40,336 nt of DNA from Deltaproteobacteria bacterium (GCA_027028245.1 JALVJO010000078.1:59454-99789); one strand, 5' to 3'. Positions 1-7,133 are shown, counted from the first letter of the stretch. Notes: a model not told the origin generated them from the sequence alone. Program-made: numbers and translations.

Positions 1-329
1 AGGGCCACCCTTTGTTTGCTCAATTTTTTAATAAGCTTGTTGAACCGTTCCACCGCCTTTCCAGAGGGGTAAGCTTCTGTTTCAATCCCTAATGTCAAGA
101 GGTGTTCCGGCAGGCCTTCTGAAAGGCGCATAAGCCCTGAATAACCGGTTCCTATCACAATAACAGTAGGTTTTGCATCAATTATATCCCTTATGTCATC
201 AATTTCTAATCTGTGCCCGTTTTTTCGCCACCAGTTTGGCCTTACTTGCCCATTTATTATCTTTAAATCACTGGTATAGCTCTTGTTGTCTATTTCTATT
301 CTGCCAAATCCATAGGAAGTTATTTTCAT
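1..329 (-). CDS. Mth938-like domain protein (partial, 3' end off the window)
   Basis: Reading leftward from an ATG at 329 gives 109 residues that run off the window edge without a stop. The start reads MKITSYGFGRIEI, the middle has a WWRKNGH segment followed by VIVIGTGYSGLM, and the visible end is KQRVA. This pattern fits the small Mth938/AAMDC (DUF498) family of about 115-125 residues, whose members usually end a few residues after a K/Q-R-V-A segment. Only a handful of residues should therefore be missing. Family members bind no known substrate with certainty, and the cellular role is unknown. There are 117 nt between this start and the end of the upstream small HTH gene, and a terminator-like hairpin lies in that gap, so it is probably transcribed on its own. 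Confidence 0.7.
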   Translation of the reverse strand, partial: MKITSYGFGRIEIDNKSYTSDLKIINGQVRPNWWRKNGHRLEIDDIRDIIDAKPTVIVIGTGYSGLMRLSEGLPEHLLTLGIETEAYPSGKAVERFNKLIKKLSKQRVA

Positions 330-377
330 GATAAACCCCTGGACAAGTTAATTTAAGCAAGAATGGTGCAAAAATAA

Positions 378-422
378 AAAGACAAACAATCCGCAAACAA
401 CTAAGCAGGACCGTTTGTCTTT
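378..422 (-). terminator. Putative Rho-independent terminator of the small HTH gene
   Basis: A 10-bp perfect inverted repeat (AAAGACAAAC at 378-387 and GTTTGTCTTT at 413-422) encloses a 25-nt loop. On the minus strand the stem is followed by a T-rich run (TTTTTATTTTT). It lies 25 nt beyond the stop of the 447-728 gene. The long loop makes this moderate rather than strong. Confidence 0.45.
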
Positions 423-446
423 GTCGTAAAGCCGCTTTGAGAAAAA

Positions 447-728
447 TCAGGTCTTTTTCTTTCTGCCCCTTCCACCTTTAGCCTTGGTGGCTTTTTCTTC
501 CTTAATTGGGAGACCAGCTTTTTTAAGATATTCCAGGATTGGATTCGGTCTCTTGGCTGTTTTTTTGGGAAGGTCTATGTGTTTTCTTAGTTCGCTAACA
601 ATCTTTGAGACTTGAAATTTGCTGATACCTAGTTTTTCTGCTATCTCAGCAGCAGTCATTGCTGCGTAATTCTTGTGTATAAATTCTACATCGTCACTTG
701 TGTAGGGCCTGCTTCTTTTTCTTGCCAT
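447..728 (-). CDS. Small helix-turn-helix DNA-binding protein with basic tail
   Basis: This 93-residue protein begins MARKRSRPYTSDD. The central part (about residues 15-50) contains AAEIAEKLGISKFQVSKIV, a clear helix-turn-helix. The C-terminal 20 residues are almost all Lys, Gly and Arg, ending in a GRGRKKK patch that resembles an AT-hook or histone-like tail. A strong ribosome binding site (AAAGGAGG) sits 7 nt before the ATG. No effector or oligomerisation domain is visible, so it may be a nucleoid-associated or local regulator. I do not recognise a named family. It is flanked by a terminator-like hairpin and a ~95-nt gap after surE, suggesting a single-gene unit. Confidence 0.75.
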   Translation of the reverse strand: MARKRSRPYTSDDVEFIHKNYAAMTAAEIAEKLGISKFQVSKIVSELRKHIDLPKKTAKRPNPILEYLKKAGLPIKEEKATKAKGGRGRKKKT

Positions 729-823
729 TATTTATCCTCCTTTTAGTATTTAAAAAAGGGCTATAAAATATATGGATGGTCTTGTCAAGCAGATATAGAA
801 TAAAATTTGAATGAGATTGACTG

Positions 824-1579
824 TTAGTAGAACATGGGAGGCCGAATTTTATTTAGGCATCTCTTATGTGTTAGATCGAATTTCAGTGGAGTAATCGTGA
901 TATATCCCTTTTGCAACCATGCAAGATCGCTATCTTCTTCTTCAATTTGATGAATGGCAGAAGTACATTGCCAGAAATATATATTGCCCCTGGGGTCCTT
1001 TCTTTTTTCAAATCTTTCCATAAAGCATTGGGTGTTTTGAACAGTAACCTTGATGCCGGCTATTTTATTTGCAGGCAGAGATGGAACATTCACATTTATA
1101 GCAAGACAGTCAGAGTTTTCTGTAAGGAACCAGGTTGCTAAATCTTTAACGTAGAAGGCAGCAGTACAAAATTGAGGGTCGGTAAACGTGTCGATTGAAA
1201 CAGCAATGGCCTTTATGCCCATTATGGCAGCCTCAGTGGCGGCAGATACAGTTCCGGAATAGAGAATATTTATGCCTGCATTTGCTCCCAGATTTATGCC
1301 TGATATTATCATGTCTGGTTTTTCTTTCAGGAGGGCATTGATTCCCAGCTTTACGCAGTCTGCGGGCGTTCCATTTATGGCCCATCCAAATGTCTCTCCA
1401 GCCCGGGTAATCCTCTTCACCCTTATGGGATCAGCAAGGGTTATGGCATGGCCTACTGCGCTTTTTTCACTTTCCGGGGCCACCACTGCAACTTCATGCC
1501 CGTCCTGTGTGAATGCTTCGTAAAGGGCGCAAAGCCCCAGCGAGTAGATGCCGTCATCATTGGTAAGGAGGATCTTCAT
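824..1579 (-). CDS. surE: 5'/3'-nucleotidase SurE
   Basis: SurE is a metal-dependent phosphatase that removes phosphate from nucleoside 5'- and 3'-monophosphates and is linked to stationary-phase survival. The 251-residue product starts MKILLTNDDG, giving the metal-binding pair D8-D9. Ser40 sits in the SAVGH segment, and N96 lies in SGINLGANAG, followed by the YSGTVSAATEA motif. All are hallmark SurE elements and the length is normal. The start ATG overlaps the aroD stop codon (ATGA), so the two are probably translationally coupled; no separate ribosome binding site is seen. The C-terminus (LTHKRCLNKIR) is typical of the family. Confidence 0.95.
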   Translation of the reverse strand: MKILLTNDDGIYSLGLCALYEAFTQDGHEVAVVAPESEKSAVGHAITLADPIRVKRITRAGETFGWAINGTPADCVKLGINALLKEKPDMIISGINLGANAGINILYSGTVSAATEAAIMGIKAIAVSIDTFTDPQFCTAAFYVKDLATWFLTENSDCLAINVNVPSLPANKIAGIKVTVQNTQCFMERFEKRKDPRGNIYFWQCTSAIHQIEEEDSDLAWLQKGYITITPLKFDLTHKRCLNKIRPPMFY

Positions 1580-2313
1580 GAGGAGCTGAGGGGTTCAATA
1601 AGTTCTAGGATCTTTTTCATGCCCTCAATTGGAATCTGCCCCGGTGCAGTGTTGGACGAGGAGTGTGGTGAGGCAAAGGTGAGAAAACTTCCCAGAAAAA
1701 GGGAAAAGATGCGGCTGAATTTGCCCTTTTCTCCCATGCAGAAGGCAATAACCGGCATGGACCTCCTCCTTGATTCAATGAAAACCGGCTTGAAATTCAG
1801 AAAATCAAGGGGGCTTTGGGCCATTGTTACTATTTTGGCAATATCCGCACCTGTATCTGACATGTCCTTAAAGAGTTCCAGCAGAAACATCTCTTCAGGT
1901 GTCTTTTCAAAATCATGATAGGATATTATTACCTTGGTGTTGGTCTCCTTGGCCCTTTCCAAAAGATCAGTCCTGAGGTCCTGCCTGGTTGAATATTCAA
2001 TATCTACAAAATCTGCACCTGATGCCGCTGCCTGCTTCAGGAGGTCGATTCTAAGTCTTTCTTCTCCCCTGTAACCTCCTCCCTCTGATGCCTTTCTGTT
2101 GGTAAAGATCAACGGTGGGTGGTTTAGGGCAGAGACAGTCTGAAAATCAAATTCCGAAGGATTTGGAAGAAGATCCAGTCTGAGTTCCAGGATGTCTGCC
2201 CTGGCAGAATAGAGTTCCACAAGTTCCGCCAGCCCACTGGCTGAATTATGGGAAAGTGACAGGCATATCATGGACAAAGTCTTGGCAAAAGATTTCCTGA
2301 CTGCTTTTTGCAC
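1576..2313 (-). CDS. aroD: Type I 3-dehydroquinate dehydratase
   Basis: This enzyme converts 3-dehydroquinate to 3-dehydroshikimate in the shikimate pathway through a Schiff base. The 245-residue sequence shows ELRLD (residues 43-47), SYHDF with catalytic His133, the Schiff-base lysine K160 in DIAKIV, the MGEKGKFSRI segment with R201, and TFAS...TAPGQI near the C-terminus. The longest reading starts at a GTG at 2313. An internal ATG at 2271 (MICLSLSH) matches the usual family N-terminus and may be the true start, although neither has a good ribosome binding site. It precedes surE with a 4-nt overlap. A GC-rich hairpin (2316-2339) abuts the GTG. Confidence 0.93.
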   Translation of the reverse strand: MQKAVRKSFAKTLSMICLSLSHNSASGLAELVELYSARADILELRLDLLPNPSEFDFQTVSALNHPPLIFTNRKASEGGGYRGEERLRIDLLKQAAASGADFVDIEYSTRQDLRTDLLERAKETNTKVIISYHDFEKTPEEMFLLELFKDMSDTGADIAKIVTMAQSPLDFLNFKPVFIESRRRSMPVIAFCMGEKGKFSRIFSLFLGSFLTFASPHSSSNTAPGQIPIEGMKKILELIEPLSSS

Positions 2314-2315
2314 TG

Positions 2316-2339
2316 CAGGGGCACGGGGACATGCCCCTG
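2316..2339. other. GC-rich hairpin between purH-type gene and aroD
   Basis: CAGGGGCA (2316-2323) and TGCCCCTG (2332-2339) form a perfect 8-bp stem with an 8-nt loop, directly before the possible GTG start of aroD and 57 nt after the cyclohydrolase stop. No T-run follows in the direction of transcription, so it is not a standard terminator. It may protect the upstream message or hide the GTG start. Confidence 0.4.
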
Positions 2340-2396
2340 GTTCGAAAGCAAGGACTCAAGAGCCGCATCTGCCCGCTTACAGGAAAGATGCAGTTA

Positions 2397-3014
2397 TTAT
2401 TTGAAATAAGGATCGGTGTCAGGGTCTATGGTCTCCAGGTATTTCGTAATGGCAGTGTCATAGCTGCTCGTTGTGGCAAATACCTTTCTTGCAAGTTGGA
2501 ATCGGGTTTTAAGGGTAGTGGCACCTTGGTTCGCCTTCATTTCATCAAGCACTTTTTCATAATCTGACGGGTCTACTATTACTGTAACATATCGAAAATT
2601 CTTGGCTGAGGACCTGAGCATGGTGGGCCCGCCGATATCGATGTTTTCAATGGCCTCGGCAAGTGTGACCCCTTCCTTTGCAACAGTTTTTTCAAAGGCA
2701 TAAAGGTTCACAACCACCATGTCTATGGAAGGGATGCCGTGTTCCTCCATCTGCGATACGTGTTCCTGGTTGTCCCTTATGGCGAGTATGCCGCCGTGCA
2801 CCTTTGGATGAAGGGTCTTTACTCGTCCATTCATCATTTCCGGAAAATCCGTGATCTCCGAGACATCTTTGACCTCCACGCCGGCATCTCTTATTACCCT
2901 GGCTGTCCCTCCCGTGGAGATAATTTCTACCCCCATTTCTGTCAGGGCCTTGGCAAATTCGCTGATACCACTCTTGTCTGTAACACTGAGAATGGCTCTT
3001 TCTATTTTTTTCAT
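2397..3014 (-). CDS. Stand-alone IMP cyclohydrolase (PurH N-terminal domain only)
   Basis: The 205-residue product is the MGS-like cyclohydrolase half of PurH, which closes FAICAR to IMP, the last purine step. Visible motifs are [10 protein letters not shown] near the start, [29 protein letters not shown] and [16 protein letters not shown]. The protein ends at TDPYFK, where full PurH would continue into the AICAR formyltransferase domain. The stop is natural and no formyltransferase sequence follows, so the missing step must be encoded elsewhere (a separate PurH C-terminal domain protein or PurP). I chose the ATG at 3014 because AGGAGGTT lies just upstream; the longer reading from 3062 adds 16 non-conserved residues. 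Separate half-PurH genes are known in some deltaproteobacteria. Confidence 0.92.
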   Translation of the reverse strand: MKKIERAILSVTDKSGISEFAKALTEMGVEIISTGGTARVIRDAGVEVKDVSEITDFPEMMNGRVKTLHPKVHGGILAIRDNQEHVSQMEEHGIPSIDMVVVNLYAFEKTVAKEGVTLAEAIENIDIGGPTMLRSSAKNFRYVTVIVDPSDYEKVLDEMKANQGATTLKTRFQLARKVFATTSSYDTAITKYLETIDPDTDPYFK

Positions 3015-3074
3015 GATAACCTCCTGGGTGCTGGTCTGTTTTGAAAAAGATAGTTGTAACATCTAGATCCTGCA

Positions 3075-3168
3075 ATTGACAAGTTTGTCCAAGATGCGAG
3101 GCGCAAGCCTACTTGTGTTGCGTACTTCAAGCCATGAGCAACAAAGCAGATTTGGCAAACTTGTCAAT
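3075..3168. repeat. REP-like palindromic element, copy 1
   Basis: ATTGACAAGTTTGTCCAA at the left end and the complementary TTGGCAAACTTGTCAAT at the right end form an imperfect terminal stem around an interior of about 60 bp that contains GCGTACTTCAAG. A second element of the same size and plan is at 4674-4767, with GGTACTTCAA at the matching place. The elements differ in detail but share size, the AAGTTTG core of the stem and the central TACTTCAA. Such dispersed palindromes usually mark extragenic spaces. Confidence 0.55.
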
Positions 3169-3181
3169 CCCGAAGGGCGGC

Positions 3182-3293
3182 AAAAGGGGACAAAAAAACA
3201 AAGGAGAACATTCACGTAAGACATAAATGGTATTGATGTGCTTTTTAAAAGCTAAGTGTTTATAAAAATACAAAAAACATTTTGTCCCCTTTT
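3182..3293. repeat. 14-bp inverted repeat pair spaced by 84 bp
   Basis: AAAAGGGGACAAAA at 3182-3195 is exactly complementary to TTTTGTCCCCTTTT at 3280-3293. The 84-bp interior is AT-rich and has no conserved coding frame. Sequences with an AAAAGGGGACA core are often found as REP-type arms around REP-associated tyrosine transposase genes in related bacteria (from memory), but no transposase is present here. It may be a solo non-autonomous element. Confidence 0.5.
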
Positions 3294-3398
3294 CTCGTGC
3301 AGGATTTAGATAACAGATTACACTGCGTGTCAAAAAGGTTTCCAGGAAGGTTTTATCCTGTATTCATGTTTTTGCTCTTAGGCCCATGGTGAAAAGGG

Positions 3399-3512
3399 TT
3401 GGATACTGGTGCGCGAGCTGTTCAACAGCAGCTCCAGGCGCTACATATTGAAGACGATATTTTGCATACACCAGGAATGGGGGTCTGGATGAAAAAACAG
3501 ACAAATGGTTGA
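3399..3512 (+). pseudogene. Possible gene remnant, 37 codons
   Basis: An open frame from a TTG at 3399 to a TGA at 3510-3512 encodes a short protein-like stretch with QQQLQALHIEDDILH followed by TPGMGVWMKKQ. It has the residue mix of a real protein tail but no ribosome binding site, and the upstream part of the frame is closed by a stop at 3390. It may be the 3' end of a degraded gene, perhaps of mobile-element origin. I do not recognise the family. Confidence 0.2.
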
Positions 3513-3571
3513 ACTGCAACCATTATTTGCAAAAAAATTCGGAACAGATTAATTGTAAACTTTCTTGATTT

Positions 3572-4573
3572 TCAGGAACCTGCGGCAGCCTTTTTCAGAT
3601 CCACTATTCCCGACGTGCCAGGATATTTTTTCTTGGCATATTTTGTAATATCGGACAATTTGTGAACAAGGTCTCCAAGGGCCTCCACCTGGTTTTCAAG
3701 TCTGCCCAGGACCCTCTTTACGCTGTCCGGATCGTGTCCAAGGGTTTTAATAAGTTCGCTGCTCAAAAGTATAGCCTGCATTGGCTGGCTGAATTCATGG
3801 GCAACTGCGCCTGCCATCTCCAAAACACCAGCAAGGCGCTCCCTTTCTATAATGGCCTTTTGTGCCTCCTTGAGCCTGCTGATTTCAAGGAGAATGATAG
3901 CTATCTGATGCTCCGGATTGGATTTGTCTATCCTTTTTGCAGCCGAAACCAGAAACCAGCGCTTGGATTTTGGTTCATAGTATTCAAAGGTATGGCTGGC
4001 CCCATTAACAGCCACCTTTTCAAGGATAATTCTCTCAAAGGGCAGCCTGGACTTGAGGATGTCAGAATCCAGGCCTAACAGGCTGGCAGCAGACTTGTTG
4101 GCCCATACTATGTTGCCTTCGGTATCCAGGATCAGAAGGCCTGCGCCAATCTGGGCTATAACCTTGCCCCAAAGTTCTCTTTCAAGGCTTATTCTTTCTT
4201 CTAGTTCCCTGATTTCTACGGCCTTGCATATTATGTCTTCAAGCTCCTCTGGATTGACAGGCTTTTCCAGATATGAAAATGCCCCTCGTTTCATGGAGAT
4301 TACGGCATCATCCACCTTTCCGAAGGCAGTCATAATTATCACGGGAAGAAAGGGATCAATCTGTTTCAATCGTGACAGAAGTTCAATACCCTCCAGGCCC
4401 TCCATTCTTTGGTCTGTCAGAACCAGGCTGAATTTTTCCCTCTGGAAGAGCTCCAGCGCCTTTAAGGGATTGTTGCAGGCTGTGACCTCGAATCCCATGA
4501 TTTCCAGGCGGATCTTGAGCACTGTCAGTATATTTTCATCATCATCTACCAAGAGGATCTTTTTTGCGGACAT
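3572..4573 (-). CDS. Response regulator with PAS and HisKA domains but no ATPase domain
   Basis: This 333-residue cytoplasmic signalling protein starts with a receiver domain (about 1-120): acidic pair D10-D11, phospho-acceptor D54 (VLTDQR), T82 and K104 (EKP). A PAS domain follows (about 135-240), then a HisKA dimerisation helix with H-box AVAHEFSQPM and His259. The protein ends about 75 residues after the histidine, so the HATPase_c domain that would phosphorylate that histidine is absent. The stop looks natural because no ATPase sequence lies downstream. It could act as a phospho-relay or dimerisation partner for a kinase elsewhere. It is divergently oriented to the M28 gene, with repeats between. 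Confidence in the architecture is high; the role is unknown. Confidence 0.88.
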   Translation of the reverse strand: MSAKKILLVDDDENILTVLKIRLEIMGFEVTACNNPLKALELFQREKFSLVLTDQRMEGLEGIELLSRLKQIDPFLPVIIMTAFGKVDDAVISMKRGAFSYLEKPVNPEELEDIICKAVEIRELEERISLERELWGKVIAQIGAGLLILDTEGNIVWANKSAASLLGLDSDILKSRLPFERIILEKVAVNGASHTFEYYEPKSKRWFLVSAAKRIDKSNPEHQIAIILLEISRLKEAQKAIIERERLAGVLEMAGAVAHEFSQPMQAILLSSELIKTLGHDPDSVKRVLGRLENQVEALGDLVHKLSDITKYAKKKYPGTSGIVDLKKAAAGS

Positions 4574-4673
4574 ATTTGACCATCCTGTTATTCGTCTTTA
4601 ATTTCTAATGCAAGAAAAACACCAAATTTTCACAAGCATTAGCAGGTCCAGATTATTATCCTGGATTATGCAG

Positions 4674-4767
4674 CTCGCAAGTTTGGCGAAGGGGCAAGGA
4701 GACGTACTATGGTACTTCAACTGCCCGATCCTGCGGCATTACGGGACAAATTCGGTGAAATTGCGAG
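4674..4767. repeat. REP-like palindromic element, copy 2
   Basis: CTCGCAAGTTTGGCGAA at the left pairs imperfectly with the complement of TTCGGTGAAATTGCGAG at the right, enclosing an interior with GGTACTTCAACTGCC. Length (94 bp), terminal stem and central TACTTCAA match the element at 3075-3168. Its right end runs into the decayed left end of the MITE copy at 4762-4919, forming a compound repeat upstream of the M28 peptidase gene. Confidence 0.5.
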
Positions 4768-4919
4768 CCCCCTGCGACTTCACATGCCGAAGGTTTTTGC
4801 TGTTGGAACCTGTCACCATTCAGGTGAATATTTTTTTGCATTATATTGATTAATGATAATCTACTGAAACCAGGAAAGAAATCATTTTGTTCTGCATTTG
4901 AAGTGCGTGATATGGGTTT
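4762..4919 (+). mobile_element. MITE-like element, decayed copy
   Basis: The interior 4792-4889 is closely related to the interior of the intact element at 37547-37640 (shared blocks include GTTGGAACCTGTCACCATT and GATAATCTACTGAAA). The right terminal repeat (4890-4919) matches the intact copy with a few changes and ends TATGGGTTT. Of the left terminal repeat only the inner half (CTTCACATGCCGAA, to 4791) is recognisable; the outer ~15 bp are replaced by the end of the neighbouring palindrome. There is no coding capacity. The copy sits between a divergent gene pair, 22 bp before the likely ATG of the M28 peptidase gene. Confidence 0.75.
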
Positions 4920-4941
4920 ATATTTCCGGGAGAATATTGCC

Positions 4942-5835
4942 ATGAAATCTTGTAATCCAGATAGTCTTAAGAAATGGGTGAAACTTCTTGCTGGGAAAAT
5001 AGGTCCCAGGCCGTACTCTGATCCTAAAAAATTGGAAGAGGTTGCCGGGATGCTGCGGGAGTACCTTTTGTCCTTGGGTTACCGCGTTGAACTGCAGGAA
5101 ATTTTTTATAGCGGCAACAAATATTTTAACGTGATAGCCTCTGGTCCCGGCCAGGGGCCAATGGATAAGAGCCTGAATCCGCTGCTTGTAGTGGGAGCAC
5201 ACTATGATACGGTCTACTGCACCCCGGGAGCCGACGACAACGCCAGTGCAGTGGCTGGACTTCTCGAGCTGGCACGAATATTGTCGCATGATCCGCCTTC
5301 ACAGCTCAGGATGGCATTTTTCTGCCTGGAAGAACCCCCTGCCTACAGGACCAGGAAAATGGGCAGTTACCAGTATGCCAGGGCTTTGAGGAATATGACG
5401 CAGCCTCTGACAGGCATGATCTGCCTGGAGATGATCGGTTATTTCTCGGAAAGGCCTGGAAGCCAGAGATTTCCTCTTCCTTTCATGGACAGGCTGTATC
5501 CTTCCACTGGAAATTTCATCGCCCTGGTGGGAAACACCAAATCCAGATCCTTTACTGAAAGGTTTAAAAGGGCTTTTTCTTCCGGCACCGACCTTCCTGC
5601 AGAGACTCTGAATGCCCCCTGCGTGGTAATAGGTATAGATTTTTCAGACCATTGGTCATTTTACAAGATGGGCTATCAGGCATTGATGGTTACTGATACG
5701 GCCTTTTACAGGAATCCCAATTATCACCGTCCAACCGACATTCCCTCCACTTTGAATTATGATAAGGCCGCCAAGGTGGTAGACGGCCTTGTTAGTGCGG
5801 TTTCAATCCTGGCAAGTGAGGCCCTGAACCTTTAA
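4942..5835 (+). CDS. M28 family metallopeptidase
   Basis: The product is a predicted zinc-dependent aminopeptidase-type hydrolase of 297 residues. Zinc-site motifs are in order: VVGAHYDTV, GADDNASAVAGLLE, CLEEPP, EMIGYF, SDHWSFY, and NYHRPTD with the last His ligand. No signal peptide is seen, so it is probably cytoplasmic. I prefer the ATG at 4942, with GGGAG 9 nt upstream. The frame is open back to a TTG at 4846, but those extra 32 codons lie in the MITE (to 4919) and just after it, so translation from there is unlikely. The promoter may lie in or across the MITE. Substrate cannot be told from sequence. Confidence 0.88.
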   Translation: MKSCNPDSLKKWVKLLAGKIGPRPYSDPKKLEEVAGMLREYLLSLGYRVELQEIFYSGNKYFNVIASGPGQGPMDKSLNPLLVVGAHYDTVYCTPGADDNASAVAGLLELARILSHDPPSQLRMAFFCLEEPPAYRTRKMGSYQYARALRNMTQPLTGMICLEMIGYFSERPGSQRFPLPFMDRLYPSTGNFIALVGNTKSRSFTERFKRAFSSGTDLPAETLNAPCVVIGIDFSDHWSFYKMGYQALMVTDTAFYRNPNYHRPTDIPSTLNYDKAAKVVDGLVSAVSILASEALNL

Positions 5836-5919
5836 GGACGCTGGCTGAAAAACGGCCGGGTGCCGGATGTATCAGGTATATTCGTTGGTAGGCCGGCATT
5901 TTGTTTGTTCCAGGCAGGT

Positions 5920-6408
5920 CTAGTCGCGGTGCCATGATATCGAAACGGTCTTTTCTCCATCGCCGTACTGCAGTTCATAGTCCCCATGATATGAATGATG
6001 AATCGCTTCTCCAATGCGTCTTGCCACATGGATGCCCGTGGTCGTTATGGAAATTTTTCCTGGTTCTTCCTTTATTTCCATTATCCTTTCCATGGGATGT
6101 GCACCATTTTCAGCCCGTTCTTCGTTTTTTACAAGGTTCATTATTTCGCTGCCGTGGGTTTCCAGGAACTTGCCGGTAAGCACTATGGTACCTGCCGGGA
6201 GGTGGTCCCTAATCCTCCTGCATGCCGGGCAGAGGGCCTCATTGGCCTTTTCTGGAGGTTTGTCCATCCATTTCCATCGTCCGTCAATGAATACAGCTCC
6301 ACATTTCCTGCAAACGGTTGGTTCGGGAAATTTTTCCCTGGGCGCGTAGGGATCATGCCGTTTTTCCTGCACCAGCCTGTCCAGACGTCCGTATTTGCCT
6401 TTATCCAT
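5920..6408 (-). CDS. BCAM0308-type zinc-ribbon protein
   Basis: A 162-residue protein starting MDKGKYGRLDRLVQEKRHDPY. The middle holds CRKCGAVFIDGRWKW and then CPACRRIRDHLPAGT, a four-cysteine zinc ribbon. The second half has an EIMNLVKNEE segment and a TTTGIHVARRIGEAIHHSYHG segment. This matches the family that NCBI labels BCAM0308 (recalled, not searched), which has an NMD3-like zinc ribbon; function is unknown. The ATG at 6408 was chosen because TAGGAGG lies 7 nt upstream, and the reading can be extended by 20 residues that lack support. It is a single gene convergent with the M28 gene. Confidence 0.8.
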   Translation of the reverse strand: MDKGKYGRLDRLVQEKRHDPYAPREKFPEPTVCRKCGAVFIDGRWKWMDKPPEKANEALCPACRRIRDHLPAGTIVLTGKFLETHGSEIMNLVKNEERAENGAHPMERIMEIKEEPGKISITTTGIHVARRIGEAIHHSYHGDYELQYGDGEKTVSISWHRD

Positions 6409-6563
6409 CCTGTTCCCTCCTACCTCTGGTCTGTTTCGACGTTCATACTTAGACATCAAAAACCACAATCGTACGATTTCTGTAGGAAATCAGCCAGATG
6501 CCCGCTTTTTATTTAATCTAGGCATGCTGCAGGCCGTGGACAAGCCCCGAAATCTTGATCAGG

Positions 6564-7133
6564 TTATCTGGTTTTTTGATAGGTGCCCATGAGTACTGCC
6601 TCAGCCAGTACATGTCCGGCCATTTTATTTTCCACATCTTTTTTTCCAGGACTGCCAAGGTCTCCCAGAATCGTGTCAAGGGCATAAAGCTTAAAGAAAT
6701 ATCTATGACGGCCGATGGGAGGACACGGACCGCCATATCCAGGCCTATGCCAGTCATTAAGGCCCATCCTTGTACCCGCAGGCAGTTCGGAAGGCTTTAT
6801 GCCTTCTTTCAGCCCCTGGGTGTCGGCAGGAAGATCGTAGATGACCCAGTGAACCCAGGTCATCCTGGGATGCCTGGGATCAGGTGCATCCGGGTCGTCT
6901 ACAATGAGCACAAGACTCTTGGTTCCCAGGGGGACATGTGACCATTCCAAAGGAGGAGAAATATCTTCACCCTCGCAGGTATACCTGGATGGAATTTGTC
7001 CCCCGTTTTTAAAAGCAGGAGAAATCAATTCAAAAGACATTGCCGCCTCCGTCAGTGAAAAGGAAAAAAGGATAATAAGAATCAGGCATGACAAATGATA
7101 AGATATGCTGGTTGGGGTATAATAATCATTCAT
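6564..7133 (-). CDS. YbhB/YbcL-type PEBP family protein, exported
   Basis: This 189-residue member of the phosphatidylethanolamine-binding protein (Raf kinase inhibitor-like) family shows the DPDAPDP motif (ligand-pocket loop), TWVHWVIYDLP, the GPCPPIGRHRYFF motif and KLYALD. An N-terminal hydrophobic stretch (LSCLILIILFSFSLTEAA, about residues 14-31) reads as a signal peptide ending in an AXA-like site, so the protein is likely periplasmic. Bacterial members have no firmly assigned ligand. It stands alone, divergent from the downstream DksA-type gene. Confidence 0.92.
   Translation of the reverse strand: MNDYYTPTSISYHLSCLILIILFSFSLTEAAMSFELISPAFKNGGQIPSRYTCEGEDISPPLEWSHVPLGTKSLVLIVDDPDAPDPRHPRMTWVHWVIYDLPADTQGLKEGIKPSELPAGTRMGLNDWHRPGYGGPCPPIGRHRYFFKLYALDTILGDLGSPGKKDVENKMAGHVLAEAVLMGTYQKTR

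Larger units (their letters stand above)
3015..3571. other. 557-bp gene-free, repeat-rich interval
   Basis: No convincing gene is present. From left to right the interval holds the purH-type leader, a palindromic element (3075-3168), a widely spaced 14-bp inverted repeat (3182-3293), and a short open frame that may be a gene remnant (3399-3512). The composition is AT-rich from about 3190 to 3340. The interval separates the minus-strand cyclohydrolase start from the 3' end of a minus-strand sensor gene, so it may also carry the promoter for the purH-type gene. Confidence 0.6.

Noticed and set aside
3127-3333. A 68-codon minus-strand frame in the repeat island
   Set aside because: It runs through both arms of the 14-bp inverted repeat and the palindrome end; the sequence is explained by the repeats.
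5841-5897. Terminator-like TGCCGG/CCGGCA pair after the M28 gene
   Set aside because: Only 6 bp of stem with a 28-nt loop; too weak to list.
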